Assembly (NCBI RefSeq): GCF_000309485.1
Contig: NZ_AKIL01000076.1
Span: 1-8,669, forward strand
Direction of reading: 5' to 3'
DNA: 8,669 nucleotides
DNA from: Milkweed yellows phytoplasma str. MW1
Lineage (GTDB): Bacteria; Bacillota_I; Bacilli_A; Acholeplasmatales; Acholeplasmataceae
Positions 1 to 7,826 of this stretch are shown here, one piece after another; positions within the stretch are counted from its first letter, which is position 1, and each line of letters starts with the position of its first letter. Under the pieces are notes generated by a model. The model was not told where the DNA came from and ran no database searches. It was given only the letters and a program-made list of their open reading frames with translations. Made by a program: the position numbers and the translations under genes.

Positions 1-7
1 ATATATA

Positions 8-13
8 TATAAT
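8..13 (+). promoter_or_regulatory. Possible -10 box for the BI-1-like gene
   Basis: TATAAT is a perfect match to the bacterial -10 consensus and lies 43 bases upstream of the ATG at 57, which would give a leader of roughly 35-40 bases. It sits at the end of an alternating AT run, where such a match is easy to get by chance, and the matching -35 box would fall outside the window, so it cannot be confirmed. Confidence 0.25.
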
Positions 14-41
14 TCATGATAAATTTAATGAAAATTTAAAA

Positions 42-47
42 AGAGGT
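42..47 (+). promoter_or_regulatory. Shine-Dalgarno site of the BI-1-like gene
   Basis: AGAGGT lies about 9 bases before the ATG at 57 and matches the core of the usual Firmicutes/Mollicutes Shine-Dalgarno sequence. It supports the ATG at 57 over any downstream Met. Confidence 0.7.
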
Positions 48-56
48 AATTTTCCC

Positions 57-860
57 ATGCAACAAAAAGAAAATGTTGTTTTTAGACAAATAAGAGAACA
101 AGCCCTTGCAACTAATCAAGTTAGAACTCTTGAAACTGCAACTAAAAAAGGTGTTGCTACCAAAACAATGATATTATTGTTAACGGTTTTGGTATCAGGT
201 ATATTGCATTTTTCCTTAATTTCCCTTATAGCTGCAGGCGATAAAAGTGTGAAGGCTATTTTATTATACTCTTCTATCGGAGTTGCTTCCATGTTAGGTT
301 TTGTATCTATTATGGTTAGTATTTTTGCTGGCAAAATGAATCAAAAACCTTTCGCTATTATGTATGCCATTTCTGAAGGTATATTGATTAGTGGTGTTTT
401 TGGTTCGATATCAGTATTAACTGGCGCTTATAGTGCGATTGTTTCAATATTAGCTATTTCAGTTATTGGCACTTTGGTTGTTTTCTTGATTATGCATTTT
501 TTATATTATCAAGAAATTTTAAAAGTTAATAATAAATTTAGAATTTCTAGTTTAGTTAGTTTTATAGTTATTCTCGCTTTTTTAACGATTAACATGCTTG
601 TAAGCTTCATTAGTGGTAAAAATTATTTAAGCGGTTATTGGTCTCAATTAGCTATTAGTGGAGTATTATTAGTTTTAGGTTCTGCTTTCTTAGCGATAGA
701 TTTTGATAATGCTGAACAAATAATGACATTTGATATTTCTAAAAAATATGAATGGTCTTTAGCTTTCGCTTTCTTAACGACTTTAATATTCATTTTTGAA
801 CAAATAGCGAGAATTTTAATTCTTACAATGTTAGAAAAAAAGAATAATGAAATCATTTAA
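57..860 (+). CDS. Bax inhibitor-1/YccA-like integral membrane protein
   Basis: This 267-residue protein has a polar N-terminus of about 36 residues and then seven likely membrane helices near residues 37-60, 67-90, 98-118, 125-150, 163-186, 195-214 and 232-256. Family-like landmarks are KKGVATKT before helix 1, the EG pair in helix 3 (ISEGILISG, 106-113), LAIDFDNAEQ after helix 6 (212-221), and YEWSLAFAFLTTL with FEQIARIL in the last helix (231-254). These resemble the bacterial BI-1-like subgroup in which DFD...E and W..AF...TL..L..E..R are conserved. BI-1/YccA proteins are membrane proteins; some conduct Ca2+ in a pH-dependent way, and YccA modulates FtsH. Which of these applies here cannot be told. 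The start is supported by AGAGGT about 9 bases upstream and the stop is TAA. It is probably monocistronic, since strong hairpins separate it from uvrC. Family assignment is fairly secure; function is not. Confidence 0.85.
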   Translation: MQQKENVVFRQIREQALATNQVRTLETATKKGVATKTMILLLTVLVSGILHFSLISLIAAGDKSVKAILLYSSIGVASMLGFVSIMVSIFAGKMNQKPFAIMYAISEGILISGVFGSISVLTGAYSAIVSILAISVIGTLVVFLIMHFLYYQEILKVNNKFRISSLVSFIVILAFLTINMLVSFISGKNYLSGYWSQLAISGVLLVLGSAFLAIDFDNAEQIMTFDISKKYEWSLAFAFLTTLIFIFEQIARILILTMLEKKNNEII

Positions 861-882
861 ATTTCATACCCATAATAAGATT

Positions 883-903
883 ATAATTTCGTTTTGAAAT
901 TAT
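883..903 (+). other. Small hairpin after the BI-1-like gene
   Basis: ATAATTTC and GAAATTAT form an 8-bp stem around a five-base loop (GTTTT), 22 bases after the stop codon. The stem is almost entirely A/T and no T-run follows, so it is a weak candidate for any role. It may only help protect the 3' end of the message. Confidence 0.3.
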
Positions 904-936
904 TTCGTTGAATTAACAAGACCAATGAGAGATAGA

Positions 937-973
937 ATCAAACAGAAAAGAAACCAGTTCTTTTCTGTTTGAT
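937..973. repeat. Perfect 16-bp inverted repeat with 5-base loop
   Basis: ATCAAACAGAAAAGAA (937-952) is followed by the loop ACCAG and then its exact reverse complement (958-973). The stem has only five G:C pairs, but its length would make a stable RNA hairpin on either strand. No T-run follows it in either direction, so it is not a standard intrinsic terminator. It could be an RNA processing or stability element, a protein-binding palindrome, or a copy of a dispersed palindromic repeat. Confidence 0.7.
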
Positions 974-997
974 CATTTATAAAAGTCATTCCCAAAC

Positions 998-1066
998 GAT
1001 GTGATTAATAAGTTTTTAGGATAAATTAATAATCTTAATAACTTATTAATCACATCTTATTTTTTT
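998..1066 (+). terminator. Long hairpin and T-tract, terminator of the BI-1-like gene
   Basis: GATGTGATTAATAAGTT (998-1014) pairs perfectly with 1040-1056. After a single T-T mismatch the stem continues as TTAGGAT (1016-1022) with ATCTTAA (1032-1038), including one G-T wobble, leaving a nine-base loop. TTAT and six T's follow at 1057-1066, as expected of a rho-independent terminator on the + strand. The stem is much longer than a typical terminator stem. There is no matching T-run for the minus strand, so it should act in one direction and isolate the first gene from the uvr operon. Confidence 0.7.
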
Positions 1067-1153
1067 ACTTATAACCTTCATAAAATTTATTTATAGGGAA
1101 AAATCATATCAAAACTTTTTAATATTTTTTTGTCAAAAAATTCAAAAATTTAT

Positions 1154-1157
1154 GGTG
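1154..1157 (+). promoter_or_regulatory. Weak Shine-Dalgarno site deciding the uvrC start
   Basis: GGTG, part of the extended Shine-Dalgarno consensus, lies five bases before ATG 1163. The in-frame TTG at 1130 has only a T-run in front of it, so this short match together with the protein alignment favours ATG 1163. Confidence 0.4.
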
Positions 1158-1162
1158 TAAAG

Positions 1163-2905
1163 ATGTTATCAGACAAAATTAAAAATTTACCTAATGAACC
1201 AGGATGTTATCTGTTTCAGAACAAAAAACAAGAAGTGATTTATGTAGGTAAAGCTAAAAATTTAAAAAACCGGGTAAAAAGTTATTTTACCGGCTCTCAT
1301 AATAAAAAAACCGGTGTTTTAGTTTTAGAAATTGTTGATTTTTCTTATATTTTAACTAATAATGAATTAGAAGCATTAATTTTAGAAGCTAATTTAATCA
1401 AAAGCTATTCGCCTAAATATAATTTTAAATTAATGGACGATAAAACTTATCCTTATATTGAAATTACTAACGAAAAACATCCTCGCTTGATTATATCTAG
1501 GTATAAAAATATTCCTCCAGGGAAAAGGTTATTTGGACCTTATCCTAATTCAGAAAGTTTAAAAGAAACAGTTAAGTTATTGCATAAAATTTACCCTTTA
1601 AGAAGATGCCAACCTATAGGCAAAAAACCTTGTTTTTATTATCATATTAACCAATGTTTAGGGCCTTGCGCTCAAAAAGAAGTAGATTATCAATCTAACA
1701 TTAATTTAATAGTTAAATTTTTAGAAGGCAACGATAAAGAAATTTTTAAACAAATAAAAAAGTCTATGGAAGAAGCTAGTTCTAAATTGGAATTTGAAAA
1801 AGCTATCGAATATAAGAATCTTTTGTTTAATTTAAATAAAATAGTGGAAAAACAATTTATCAATGATAATAAATTAAAAAGTTGCGACATCGTTGCTTTT
1901 TATTATAATGAAGATGATATATCTTTATATATTTTAAGAATGCATCGTGGCAATGTTTTTGATAACCATCAAATAGTGTTTAATTATGTAGGCGATGTGG
2001 TTGAAAATATAGTAACTTATTTATATTTATATTATCAAGAACAAATCATTCCCGAAGAAATTATTTTAGGCAAAGAAATGGCGTTGGATAAACCTAATAT
2101 TCAAAACATTTTAAAAGCTAAAATTCGTATTGTTTCGAAAAAAAATCAAGGAGATTTATACGCTTTATCTTTAAAAAACGCTAAAGAAAATTTATTAAAA
2201 TACAATTTAGTCCATAAATCTAAATTTGAAATTATGCAAGAATCATTAGATGAATTATCCCATATTTTTGGCAAAAAAATTGATTATATTGAAGCTTTTG
2301 ATAATTCGCAATTATTCGGCCAATCTTTTGTGACTGCTATGATAGTGTTTAAAGAATTAAAATTTAATAAAAAATTTTATCGTAAATTTACGGTAGAAAA
2401 AGAATATCAAAACGAATATGACGCTTTTTATCATGTTTTAATTAGACATTGTCAAAGGTTTTTACAAATGAGTGTGCAAATGCCGGATTTGATTTTAGCA
2501 GATGGTGGAAAAATTCAATTTAACGCTTGTAAACAAGCCCTAGATTACTTAAATTTAGATATTAAACTAGGAGCTTTGAAAAAAAATAATAAACATCAAC
2601 TAACTGAATTACTTTTAGAAGATAAAACCATCATTTTAGATAAAAATAGTAATTTATATCGTTTTTTATTAAGAATAAGTGATGAAGTACACCGTTTTAC
2701 TCTTAATTTTCATCTTCAATTAAAAAAAAAGGAAGATAAAAATAGTTTGTTAACCGATATAAAAGGTTTAGGTGCGAAAAGATATCAAATTTTATTAAAA
2801 CATTTTAAAAATATTAAAGACATTCAAAACGCTTCTTGTCAAGATTTTCAAAAATTAAATATTCCTTGTAGTTTTTTAGAAAAAATAAAAAAGAAATATT
2901 CTTAA
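1163..2905 (+). CDS. uvrC: UvrABC excision nuclease subunit C
   Basis: UvrC makes both incisions around a lesion after UvrB has verified it. From ATG 1163 the product is 580 residues, near the family norm. The N-terminal GIY-YIG nuclease, which makes the 3' cut, covers residues 9-90, with GCY (14-16), YVG (27-29), Arg37 and Glu75. Four cysteines (149, 157, 165, 169; ending CLGPC) match the reported UvrC iron-sulfur ligands. A UVR motif at about 181-226 should bind the UvrB tail. The C-terminal RNase H-like nuclease, which makes the 5' cut, keeps its DDH triad: Asp380 (EAFDNS), Asp447 (LADGGK) and His510 (EVHRF). A helix-hairpin-helix region occupies 529-580; its second hairpin (IPCSFLEKI) lacks the usual glycine. 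The frame is open back to TTG 1130, but the family N-terminus (LPNEPG) fits ATG 1163 better. It is first in the uvrC-uvrA-uvrB cluster. Confidence 0.96.
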   Translation: MLSDKIKNLPNEPGCYLFQNKKQEVIYVGKAKNLKNRVKSYFTGSHNKKTGVLVLEIVDFSYILTNNELEALILEANLIKSYSPKYNFKLMDDKTYPYIEITNEKHPRLIISRYKNIPPGKRLFGPYPNSESLKETVKLLHKIYPLRRCQPIGKKPCFYYHINQCLGPCAQKEVDYQSNINLIVKFLEGNDKEIFKQIKKSMEEASSKLEFEKAIEYKNLLFNLNKIVEKQFINDNKLKSCDIVAFYYNEDDISLYILRMHRGNVFDNHQIVFNYVGDVVENIVTYLYLYYQEQIIPEEIILGKEMALDKPNIQNILKAKIRIVSKKNQGDLYALSLKNAKENLLKYNLVHKSKFEIMQESLDELSHIFGKKIDYIEAFDNSQLFGQSFVTAMIVFKELKFNKKFYRKFTVEKEYQNEYDAFYHVLIRHCQRFLQMSVQMPDLILADGGKIQFNACKQALDYLNLDIKLGALKKNNKHQLTELLLEDKTIILDKNSNLYRFLLRISDEVHRFTLNFHLQLKKKEDKNSLLTDIKGLGAKRYQILLKHFKNIKDIQNASCQDFQKLNIPCSFLEKIKKKYS

Positions 2906-2930
2906 ATTTGAAAAAATATTTTTCTCAAAT
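2906..2930 (+). other. Small hairpin between uvrC and uvrA
   Basis: ATTTGA (2906-2911) pairs with TCAAAT (2925-2930), and after one mismatch four further A:T pairs close on a three-base loop. It starts directly after the uvrC stop codon. No T-tract follows, so it is unlikely to stop transcription and does not argue against a uvrCAB operon. It could slightly affect translation or decay of the polycistronic message. Confidence 0.35.
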
Positions 2931-2937
2931 AGAAAGG
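2931..2937 (+). promoter_or_regulatory. Distant Shine-Dalgarno site of uvrA
   Basis: AGAAAGG matches the 5' part of the Shine-Dalgarno consensus but lies 15 bases before ATG 2953, farther than usual. An in-frame TAA at 2941-2943 rules out a longer product, so the start at 2953 stands. The wide spacing may lower the rate of initiation. Confidence 0.5.
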
Positions 2938-2952
2938 CTTTAAACTATATTT

Positions 2953-5766
2953 ATGTCTAATAATAATACAATCATTAAAATTAGAGGCGCCCGCGTGCAT
3001 AACCTTAAAAATATTAATTTAGATATTCCTAAATTTAAATTTATCGTTATTACCGGTGTTTCTGGTTCAGGCAAATCATCTTTAGCTTTTGATACTTTAT
3101 ATCAAGAAGGTAAAAGAAGGTATATGGAATCTTTAAGTCTGTATTCTCGTCAATTTTTAGGTAATTTTGAAAAACCGGATGTGGATCAAATTGAAGGATT
3201 AAGTCCAGCTATTAGTATTGATCAAAAAACTATTTCTCACAATCCTCGTTCCACTGTCGGCACTATTACAGAAATTTATGATTATTTAAGAGTTATTTAC
3301 ACTCATATTTCCGTCCCTTATAACCCTCATACTGATAAACCTATTCAAATTCAAACTAACGAACAAATTGTTCAACAGATTGCACAATTGGAATTGGATA
3401 GTAAAATCGTGATAATGGCTCCTATAGTGGAACAAAAAAAAGGTAATCACCAAAAACTTTTTAAACGTTTAATTAAAGATGGTTTTACTAGAGTGATGGT
3501 AGATCAAAAAATCCTTTCTTTGGATGAAATTCCTCTTTTGAATCAAAACGAAAAACATGATATTAATGTTATTATTGATCGTTTAAAAATACAAGATAAG
3601 ATAGAAAGTAGATTAAACGAATCTTTAGATTTATCTTTAGCTTTAGTCAAAGAAAAAGTCTTTGTTTGGTTAAATGATCAAGAAATGTTAAAATTTCATC
3701 TTAATTATAGCAACGATAATCTTGATTTTACCATCCCAGAAAGAAATATGAGATTATTTTCTTTTAACTCTTCTTTAGGCGCTTGTGAAACTTGTAAAGG
3801 TTTAGGGATTAGAAATAAATTTGACCAAACACTTTTATTTGCTTTTAATAAGTCTCTGAATCAAGGTGGTTTCATTCTTTATCAACAACACCGAGATTTT
3901 TACAATAAAATGCAAGATTTAGAACAATTTTGTGCTTACCATCAAATTGATATGAATATTCCTTTAAACAATTTAGAACCTGAATTATTAGACATCTTAT
4001 TGTACGGCAAAGCTAATCTTAACAATAACCAACACGAACAACCTGAAATGAAAATGGGTGTTATTACTATTTTAGAATATTATTATGATAAATTATCTCA
4101 AAACGAAAACGTGATGAGTTGGTTTAAAAAATTTTTGATTGAAGAAACTTGTTCTCGTTGTTTAGGAGCGAGAATTAATAAAGCTGCTTTAACTTTCAAA
4201 ATTAATCATAAAAACATTTATGAATTGACGCAAATGTCGATTGAAGAATTAGCTCGTTTTATCGATCATCTAGAATTATCACCAGAAGAAAAAAAAATTA
4301 CGGCTTTACCATTGGAAGAAATTTCTCAAAGATTATCTTTTTTGCAAGACATCGGTTTGAGTTATTTAATTTTAGAACGCAAAAGCAGTACTTTATCAGG
4401 TGGAGAATCACAAAGAATCCGTTTAGCTACTCAAATTGGTTCTAAATTATCAGGTGTTTTATATGTTTTAGACGAACCTTCCATTGGTTTGCATCAAAAA
4501 GATAATGATAATTTAATTGCTGCTTTGAAAAAAATGACCGCTTTAGGTAATACTCTTGTAGTGGTAGAACATGATAAAGATACGATGTTAGCCTCTGATT
4601 ATTTAATTGATATTGGTCCTTTAGCGGGTCGTTATGGCGGAGAGGTAGTTGCTTTCGGCACTCCTTCTGAAGTGATGGCGAATCCAAACAGTTTAACGGG
4701 TCAATATTTGTCCAACCAAAAAGAAATCGCTTATCCGCAACAAAGACGCACCATTAATCCTCAACAAGTGGTTCATGTGAAAAATGCTTCTGAAAATAAT
4801 TTAAAAAAGATTAACGTTGTTTTTCCTTTAGGTGTTTTTAACGTTGTGACAGGAGTTTCGGGGTCCGGAAAATCCACTTTAGTGAATAACGTTTTATTGA
4901 AAAATTTAAAAAATAAAAAAAAGCGTTTGTTAAAAGATGAAAACAATGTTAATATGGTAGATGATCAAGGATATATTCGTAGAATAGTGGAAATTTCTCA
5001 ATCTCCTATTGGTAAAACTCCAAGAAGTAATCCGGCTACTTATACGGGTCTTTTTGATAAAATAAGAGAATTATACGCTCAAACCAATGAAGCCAAAATT
5101 AGAGGATATCAAAAAGGACGTTTTTCCTTTAATGTTAAAGGAGGACGTTGCGAACGTTGTTATGGCGATGGGATTAGAAGAATTTCAATGAATTTCTTAC
5201 CTGATGTTTTTGTTATATGTGATGAATGTCATGGAAGTCGCTTCAGAAAAGACACTTTAACTATTAAATATAAAGGAAAAAATATCGCTGATGTGTTAAA
5301 TATGACAGTTGATGAAGCTTTAGTCTTTTTCGATAACCATAAAAGAATCAAAGAACATATCCAATTTTTAAAAGATGTTGGTTTAGGTTATTTGCAATTA
5401 GGGCAAAGTGCCACTACTCTTTCTGGAGGAGAAGCTCAAAGAATTAAACTGGCTAGTGAGTTATATAAACAAATTACTCCGGATACTTTATATATTTTAG
5501 ATGAACCAACCACGGGTCTACATTTTGAAGACATTAAACAATTAATCCAAGTTATACACCGTATTACAGATAAAAAAGCGACTTTAGTGGTGATTGAACA
5601 TAATTTAGATGTCATTAAAAATGCTGATTATGTAATAGATTTAGGGCCTGGCGGGGGAGTTCATGGAGGACATATAGTGGCTCAAGGAACACCAGAAGAA
5701 GTGAGCCAGAATGCTCAGAGTTATACGGGATATTATTTAAAGCAAATCTTAAAGATAAAATCATAG
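2953..5766 (+). CDS. uvrA: UvrABC excision nuclease subunit A (damage-sensing ATPase)
   Basis: UvrA dimers scan DNA, recognise distortions and load UvrB. The 937 residues are full length for the family and hold two ABC ATPase modules. Module 1 has Walker A GVSGSGKS (35-42), signature LSGGESQR (481-488), Walker B VLYVLDEP (502-509) and its H-loop at 539-540. Module 2 has GVSGSGKS (634-641), LSGGEAQR (823-830), LYILDEP (846-852) and its H-loop at 882-883. Zinc sites are intact at Cys278/281/400/403 and at Cys733/736/756/759, the latter in the DNA-contacting insertion. A third site present in many homologues, zinc module 1, is gone: the usual ligand positions read NPHT (124-127) and NDNL (254-257). 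The UvrB-binding domain between them is recognisable. The start is fixed by an upstream in-frame stop and the family N-terminus ([11 protein letters not shown]). It ends in TAG 19 bases before uvrB. Confidence 0.98.
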   Translation: MSNNNTIIKIRGARVHNLKNINLDIPKFKFIVITGVSGSGKSSLAFDTLYQEGKRRYMESLSLYSRQFLGNFEKPDVDQIEGLSPAISIDQKTISHNPRSTVGTITEIYDYLRVIYTHISVPYNPHTDKPIQIQTNEQIVQQIAQLELDSKIVIMAPIVEQKKGNHQKLFKRLIKDGFTRVMVDQKILSLDEIPLLNQNEKHDINVIIDRLKIQDKIESRLNESLDLSLALVKEKVFVWLNDQEMLKFHLNYSNDNLDFTIPERNMRLFSFNSSLGACETCKGLGIRNKFDQTLLFAFNKSLNQGGFILYQQHRDFYNKMQDLEQFCAYHQIDMNIPLNNLEPELLDILLYGKANLNNNQHEQPEMKMGVITILEYYYDKLSQNENVMSWFKKFLIEETCSRCLGARINKAALTFKINHKNIYELTQMSIEELARFIDHLELSPEEKKITALPLEEISQRLSFLQDIGLSYLILERKSSTLSGGESQRIRLATQIGSKLSGVLYVLDEPSIGLHQKDNDNLIAALKKMTALGNTLVVVEHDKDTMLASDYLIDIGPLAGRYGGEVVAFGTPSEVMANPNSLTGQYLSNQKEIAYPQQRRTINPQQVVHVKNASENNLKKINVVFPLGVFNVVTGVSGSGKSTLVNNVLLKNLKNKKKRLLKDENNVNMVDDQGYIRRIVEISQSPIGKTPRSNPATYTGLFDKIRELYAQTNEAKIRGYQKGRFSFNVKGGRCERCYGDGIRRISMNFLPDVFVICDECHGSRFRKDTLTIKYKGKNIADVLNMTVDEALVFFDNHKRIKEHIQFLKDVGLGYLQLGQSATTLSGGEAQRIKLASELYKQITPDTLYILDEPTTGLHFEDIKQLIQVIHRITDKKATLVVIEHNLDVIKNADYVIDLGPGGGVHGGHIVAQGTPEEVSQNAQSYTGYYLKQILKIKS

Positions 5767-5771
5767 ATAAT

Positions 5772-5782
5772 AAAGGTAAAGG
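5772..5782 (+). promoter_or_regulatory. Doubled Shine-Dalgarno site of uvrB
   Basis: AAAGG occurs twice, at 5772-5776 and 5778-5782, leaving spacers of 9 and 3 bases to ATG 5786. The first copy has the better spacing. The site lies in the 19-base gap after uvrA, consistent with translation from a shared message. Confidence 0.55.
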
Positions 5783-5785
5783 AAA

Positions 5786-7747
5786 ATGGCTTTTAAATTA
5801 AAAACTTTATATAAACCTAGCGGAGACCAACCTAAAGCTATTGAACAATTATTATCTAATTTAGATAAAGGTCATAAAGAGCAGATTGTGATTGGTGCCA
5901 CAGGGACAGGCAAAACTTTTACTATATCTAATATTATCCATAAATTAAATAAAAAAACTTTAATTATAGTTCATAATAAAACCTTAGCTGGACAATTATT
6001 TCACGAATTAAAAACCTTGTTTCCTGATAATAAAGTAGAATATTTTATTTCGTATTTTGATTATTATCAACCAGAAGCTTATGTAGTCCGTCATGATACT
6101 TATATTGAAAAAGATTCTTTAATTAATGATGAAATAGATAAAATGCGTCATAGAGCTATTAATTCTTTAATCAATCATGATGATGTAATCGTGGTTTCCT
6201 CTGTTTCTTGTATTTATGGTGTGGGTGATATTGAGAATTACAAAAAATCTATTCTTTATTTAGAAAAGGGGATGAAATATATTTTAAAAGAATTGGTTAA
6301 TCAATTAGTCGGTTTGAATTACCAAAGAAATGATTACTCTTTTAAAAGAGGTACTTTTAGGTTGAGAGGAGATACGATAGATATCATTCCTTCTTCTGAT
6401 ACCACACAAGGGGTAAGAATTATTTTTTGGGATGATGAAATTGAAGAAATTAAATTGTTTAACACTGTTGATGGTGTTATTTTAGCTAATTTAGAAGATA
6501 TCACTATTTTTCCCACTTCTCTTTATGCTACTGATAAAGAGAAATTAGAAGAATCTATTTTGCGCATTCAACAAGAATTAAATGAACAAATAATTTTTTT
6601 TAAAGATAAAAACCAACTAGTAGAAGCTCAAAAAATAGAAATGAAAACTAAATACGATTTAGAAATGTTGCAAGAATTAGGTTATTGTAATGGCATTGAA
6701 AATTATTCCAGACATTTATCTTTGAAAGCAGCAGGCGAAACGCCAACCACTTTGATTGATTATTTTGGAGATAATTTTTTAACTATTATTGATGAATCTC
6801 ACGTGACCGTTTCTCAAATCAGAGGAATGTATGCAGGCGATTTTTCAAGAAAAAATAATTTAGTTCAATATGGTTTCCGTTTACCGAGCGCTTTAGATAA
6901 CAGACCACTTAGATTTTCTGAATTTGAAAAAAAAATGGATAAAATAATTTATTTATCAGCTACTCCGGGCGATTATGAATTAAATAAAAATTTACCTATT
7001 GTGGAACAAATTATTCGTCCTACTTTTGTACTAGATCCTATTATTGAAGTTCGTCCTACTAAAAATCAAATTGAAAATTTATATTTTGAAATTAAACAAA
7101 GAGCAGAAAAGAATGAAAGAATTTTAGTGTCCACTATCACTATTAAGATGAGCGAAGATTTAACTAGTTATTTAAAAGATTTGGGCATCAAAGTGGCTTA
7201 TTTACATAGCGAAATTAAATCTTTAGAAAGATTAGTTATTTTAGAAGATTTAATGATCGGCACTTATGATTGTTTAATTGGAGTTAATTTATTAAGAGAA
7301 GGGTTGGATTTGCCATTAGTTTCGTTAGTGGCTATTTTAGACGCTGATAAACAAGGTTTTTTAAGAAATAAAAGAAGCCTTATTCAAACTATTGGCAGAG
7401 CGGCACGTAATATTAACGGTAAAGCCATTCTTTATGGCGATGTTATTACTGACGCTATGCAAGAAGCGATAGAAGAAACGCAACGTCGTAGAACTCTTCA
7501 AGAGGAATATAACCGTGTTCATAATGTTAAACCGACTCCTATTATTAAAACTATTGTAAAAAAAACTATTATGGAAAAACAAAAAGCTCAAAAAGAAGAA
7601 GCCTCTTTATTAGCTTCTAGCAAAAACCAAAAAAATAAGCCAGATTTAAAACAACTACAAAAGTCAATGAAAGAAGCAGCTAAACAGTTAAATTTTGAAC
7701 AAGCTGTTATTTATAGAGATTTAATCAAAAACATTAAAAAATCTTAA
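5786..7747 (+). CDS. uvrB: UvrABC excision nuclease subunit B (damage-verifying helicase-fold protein)
   Basis: UvrB is loaded by UvrA, inserts a beta-hairpin between the DNA strands to verify damage, and recruits UvrC. The 653 residues are a normal length. Visible in order are the N-terminal GDQPKAI (13-19), Walker A GATGTGKT (37-44), motif Ia HNKTLAGQL (63-71), the beta-hairpin region starting YFDYYQPEAYVVRHDTYIEK (90-109) with its aromatic residues, Walker B IIDESH (334-339), motif III SATPGDYE (391-398), motif V GVNLLREGLDLP (499-510) and motif VI QTIGRAARN (534-542). The tail (about 619-653, LKQLQKSMKEAAKQLNFEQA) is the UVR motif that contacts UvrC. The start has a doubled AAAGG upstream and the stop is TAA. 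It is the last gene of the cluster; a terminator begins 18 bases downstream. I see no missing key residue. Confidence 0.98.
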   Translation: MAFKLKTLYKPSGDQPKAIEQLLSNLDKGHKEQIVIGATGTGKTFTISNIIHKLNKKTLIIVHNKTLAGQLFHELKTLFPDNKVEYFISYFDYYQPEAYVVRHDTYIEKDSLINDEIDKMRHRAINSLINHDDVIVVSSVSCIYGVGDIENYKKSILYLEKGMKYILKELVNQLVGLNYQRNDYSFKRGTFRLRGDTIDIIPSSDTTQGVRIIFWDDEIEEIKLFNTVDGVILANLEDITIFPTSLYATDKEKLEESILRIQQELNEQIIFFKDKNQLVEAQKIEMKTKYDLEMLQELGYCNGIENYSRHLSLKAAGETPTTLIDYFGDNFLTIIDESHVTVSQIRGMYAGDFSRKNNLVQYGFRLPSALDNRPLRFSEFEKKMDKIIYLSATPGDYELNKNLPIVEQIIRPTFVLDPIIEVRPTKNQIENLYFEIKQRAEKNERILVSTITIKMSEDLTSYLKDLGIKVAYLHSEIKSLERLVILEDLMIGTYDCLIGVNLLREGLDLPLVSLVAILDADKQGFLRNKRSLIQTIGRAARNINGKAILYGDVITDAMQEAIEETQRRRTLQEEYNRVHNVKPTPIIKTIVKKTIMEKQKAQKEEASLLASSKNQKNKPDLKQLQKSMKEAAKQLNFEQAVIYRDLIKNIKKS

Positions 7748-7764
7748 TCTTTATAACGTAAAAC

Positions 7765-7790
7765 AAAAAGATCCTAAGAGGATCTTTTTT
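7765..7790. terminator. Intrinsic terminator after uvrB, probably bidirectional
   Basis: AAAAAGATCCT (7765-7775) and AGGATCTTTTT (7779-7789) form an 11-bp stem around AAG, with a further T and then ATTT after it. The A-rich left flank gives the minus strand a T-rich tail too, so the hairpin can serve both uvrB and the decayed minus-strand gene that converges on it. Confidence 0.85.
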
Positions 7791-7826
7791 ATTTGGAGCA
7801 ATTATTTATTTTTGTTAGAGATATAT

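Noticed and set aside
16..39. Seven-codon open frame (ATG 16 to TAA) as a leader peptide
   Set aside because: It has no ribosome-binding site, no sign of attenuation and AT-rich content; such frames are common by chance.
116..334. Open frames of 60-81 codons on the minus strand inside the BI-1-like, uvrC, uvrA and uvrB genes
   Set aside because: They lie fully inside well-supported genes on the other strand, have no recognisable motifs, and are expected by chance opposite long coding regions.
1130..1162. TTG at 1130 as the uvrC start, adding 11 residues
   Set aside because: No Shine-Dalgarno site stands in front of it, only a T-run, and UvrC proteins normally begin close to the LPNEPG motif, which fits ATG 1163.
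861..1162. A tRNA, riboswitch or CRISPR in the gap before uvrC
   Set aside because: No cloverleaf, conserved riboswitch core or regularly spaced repeats are visible; the structure seen is limited to simple hairpins.
2906..2930. Hairpin after uvrC as a transcription terminator
   Set aside because: No T-tract follows and the stem is nearly all A:T; the next gene starts 22 bases later and its Shine-Dalgarno site follows directly.
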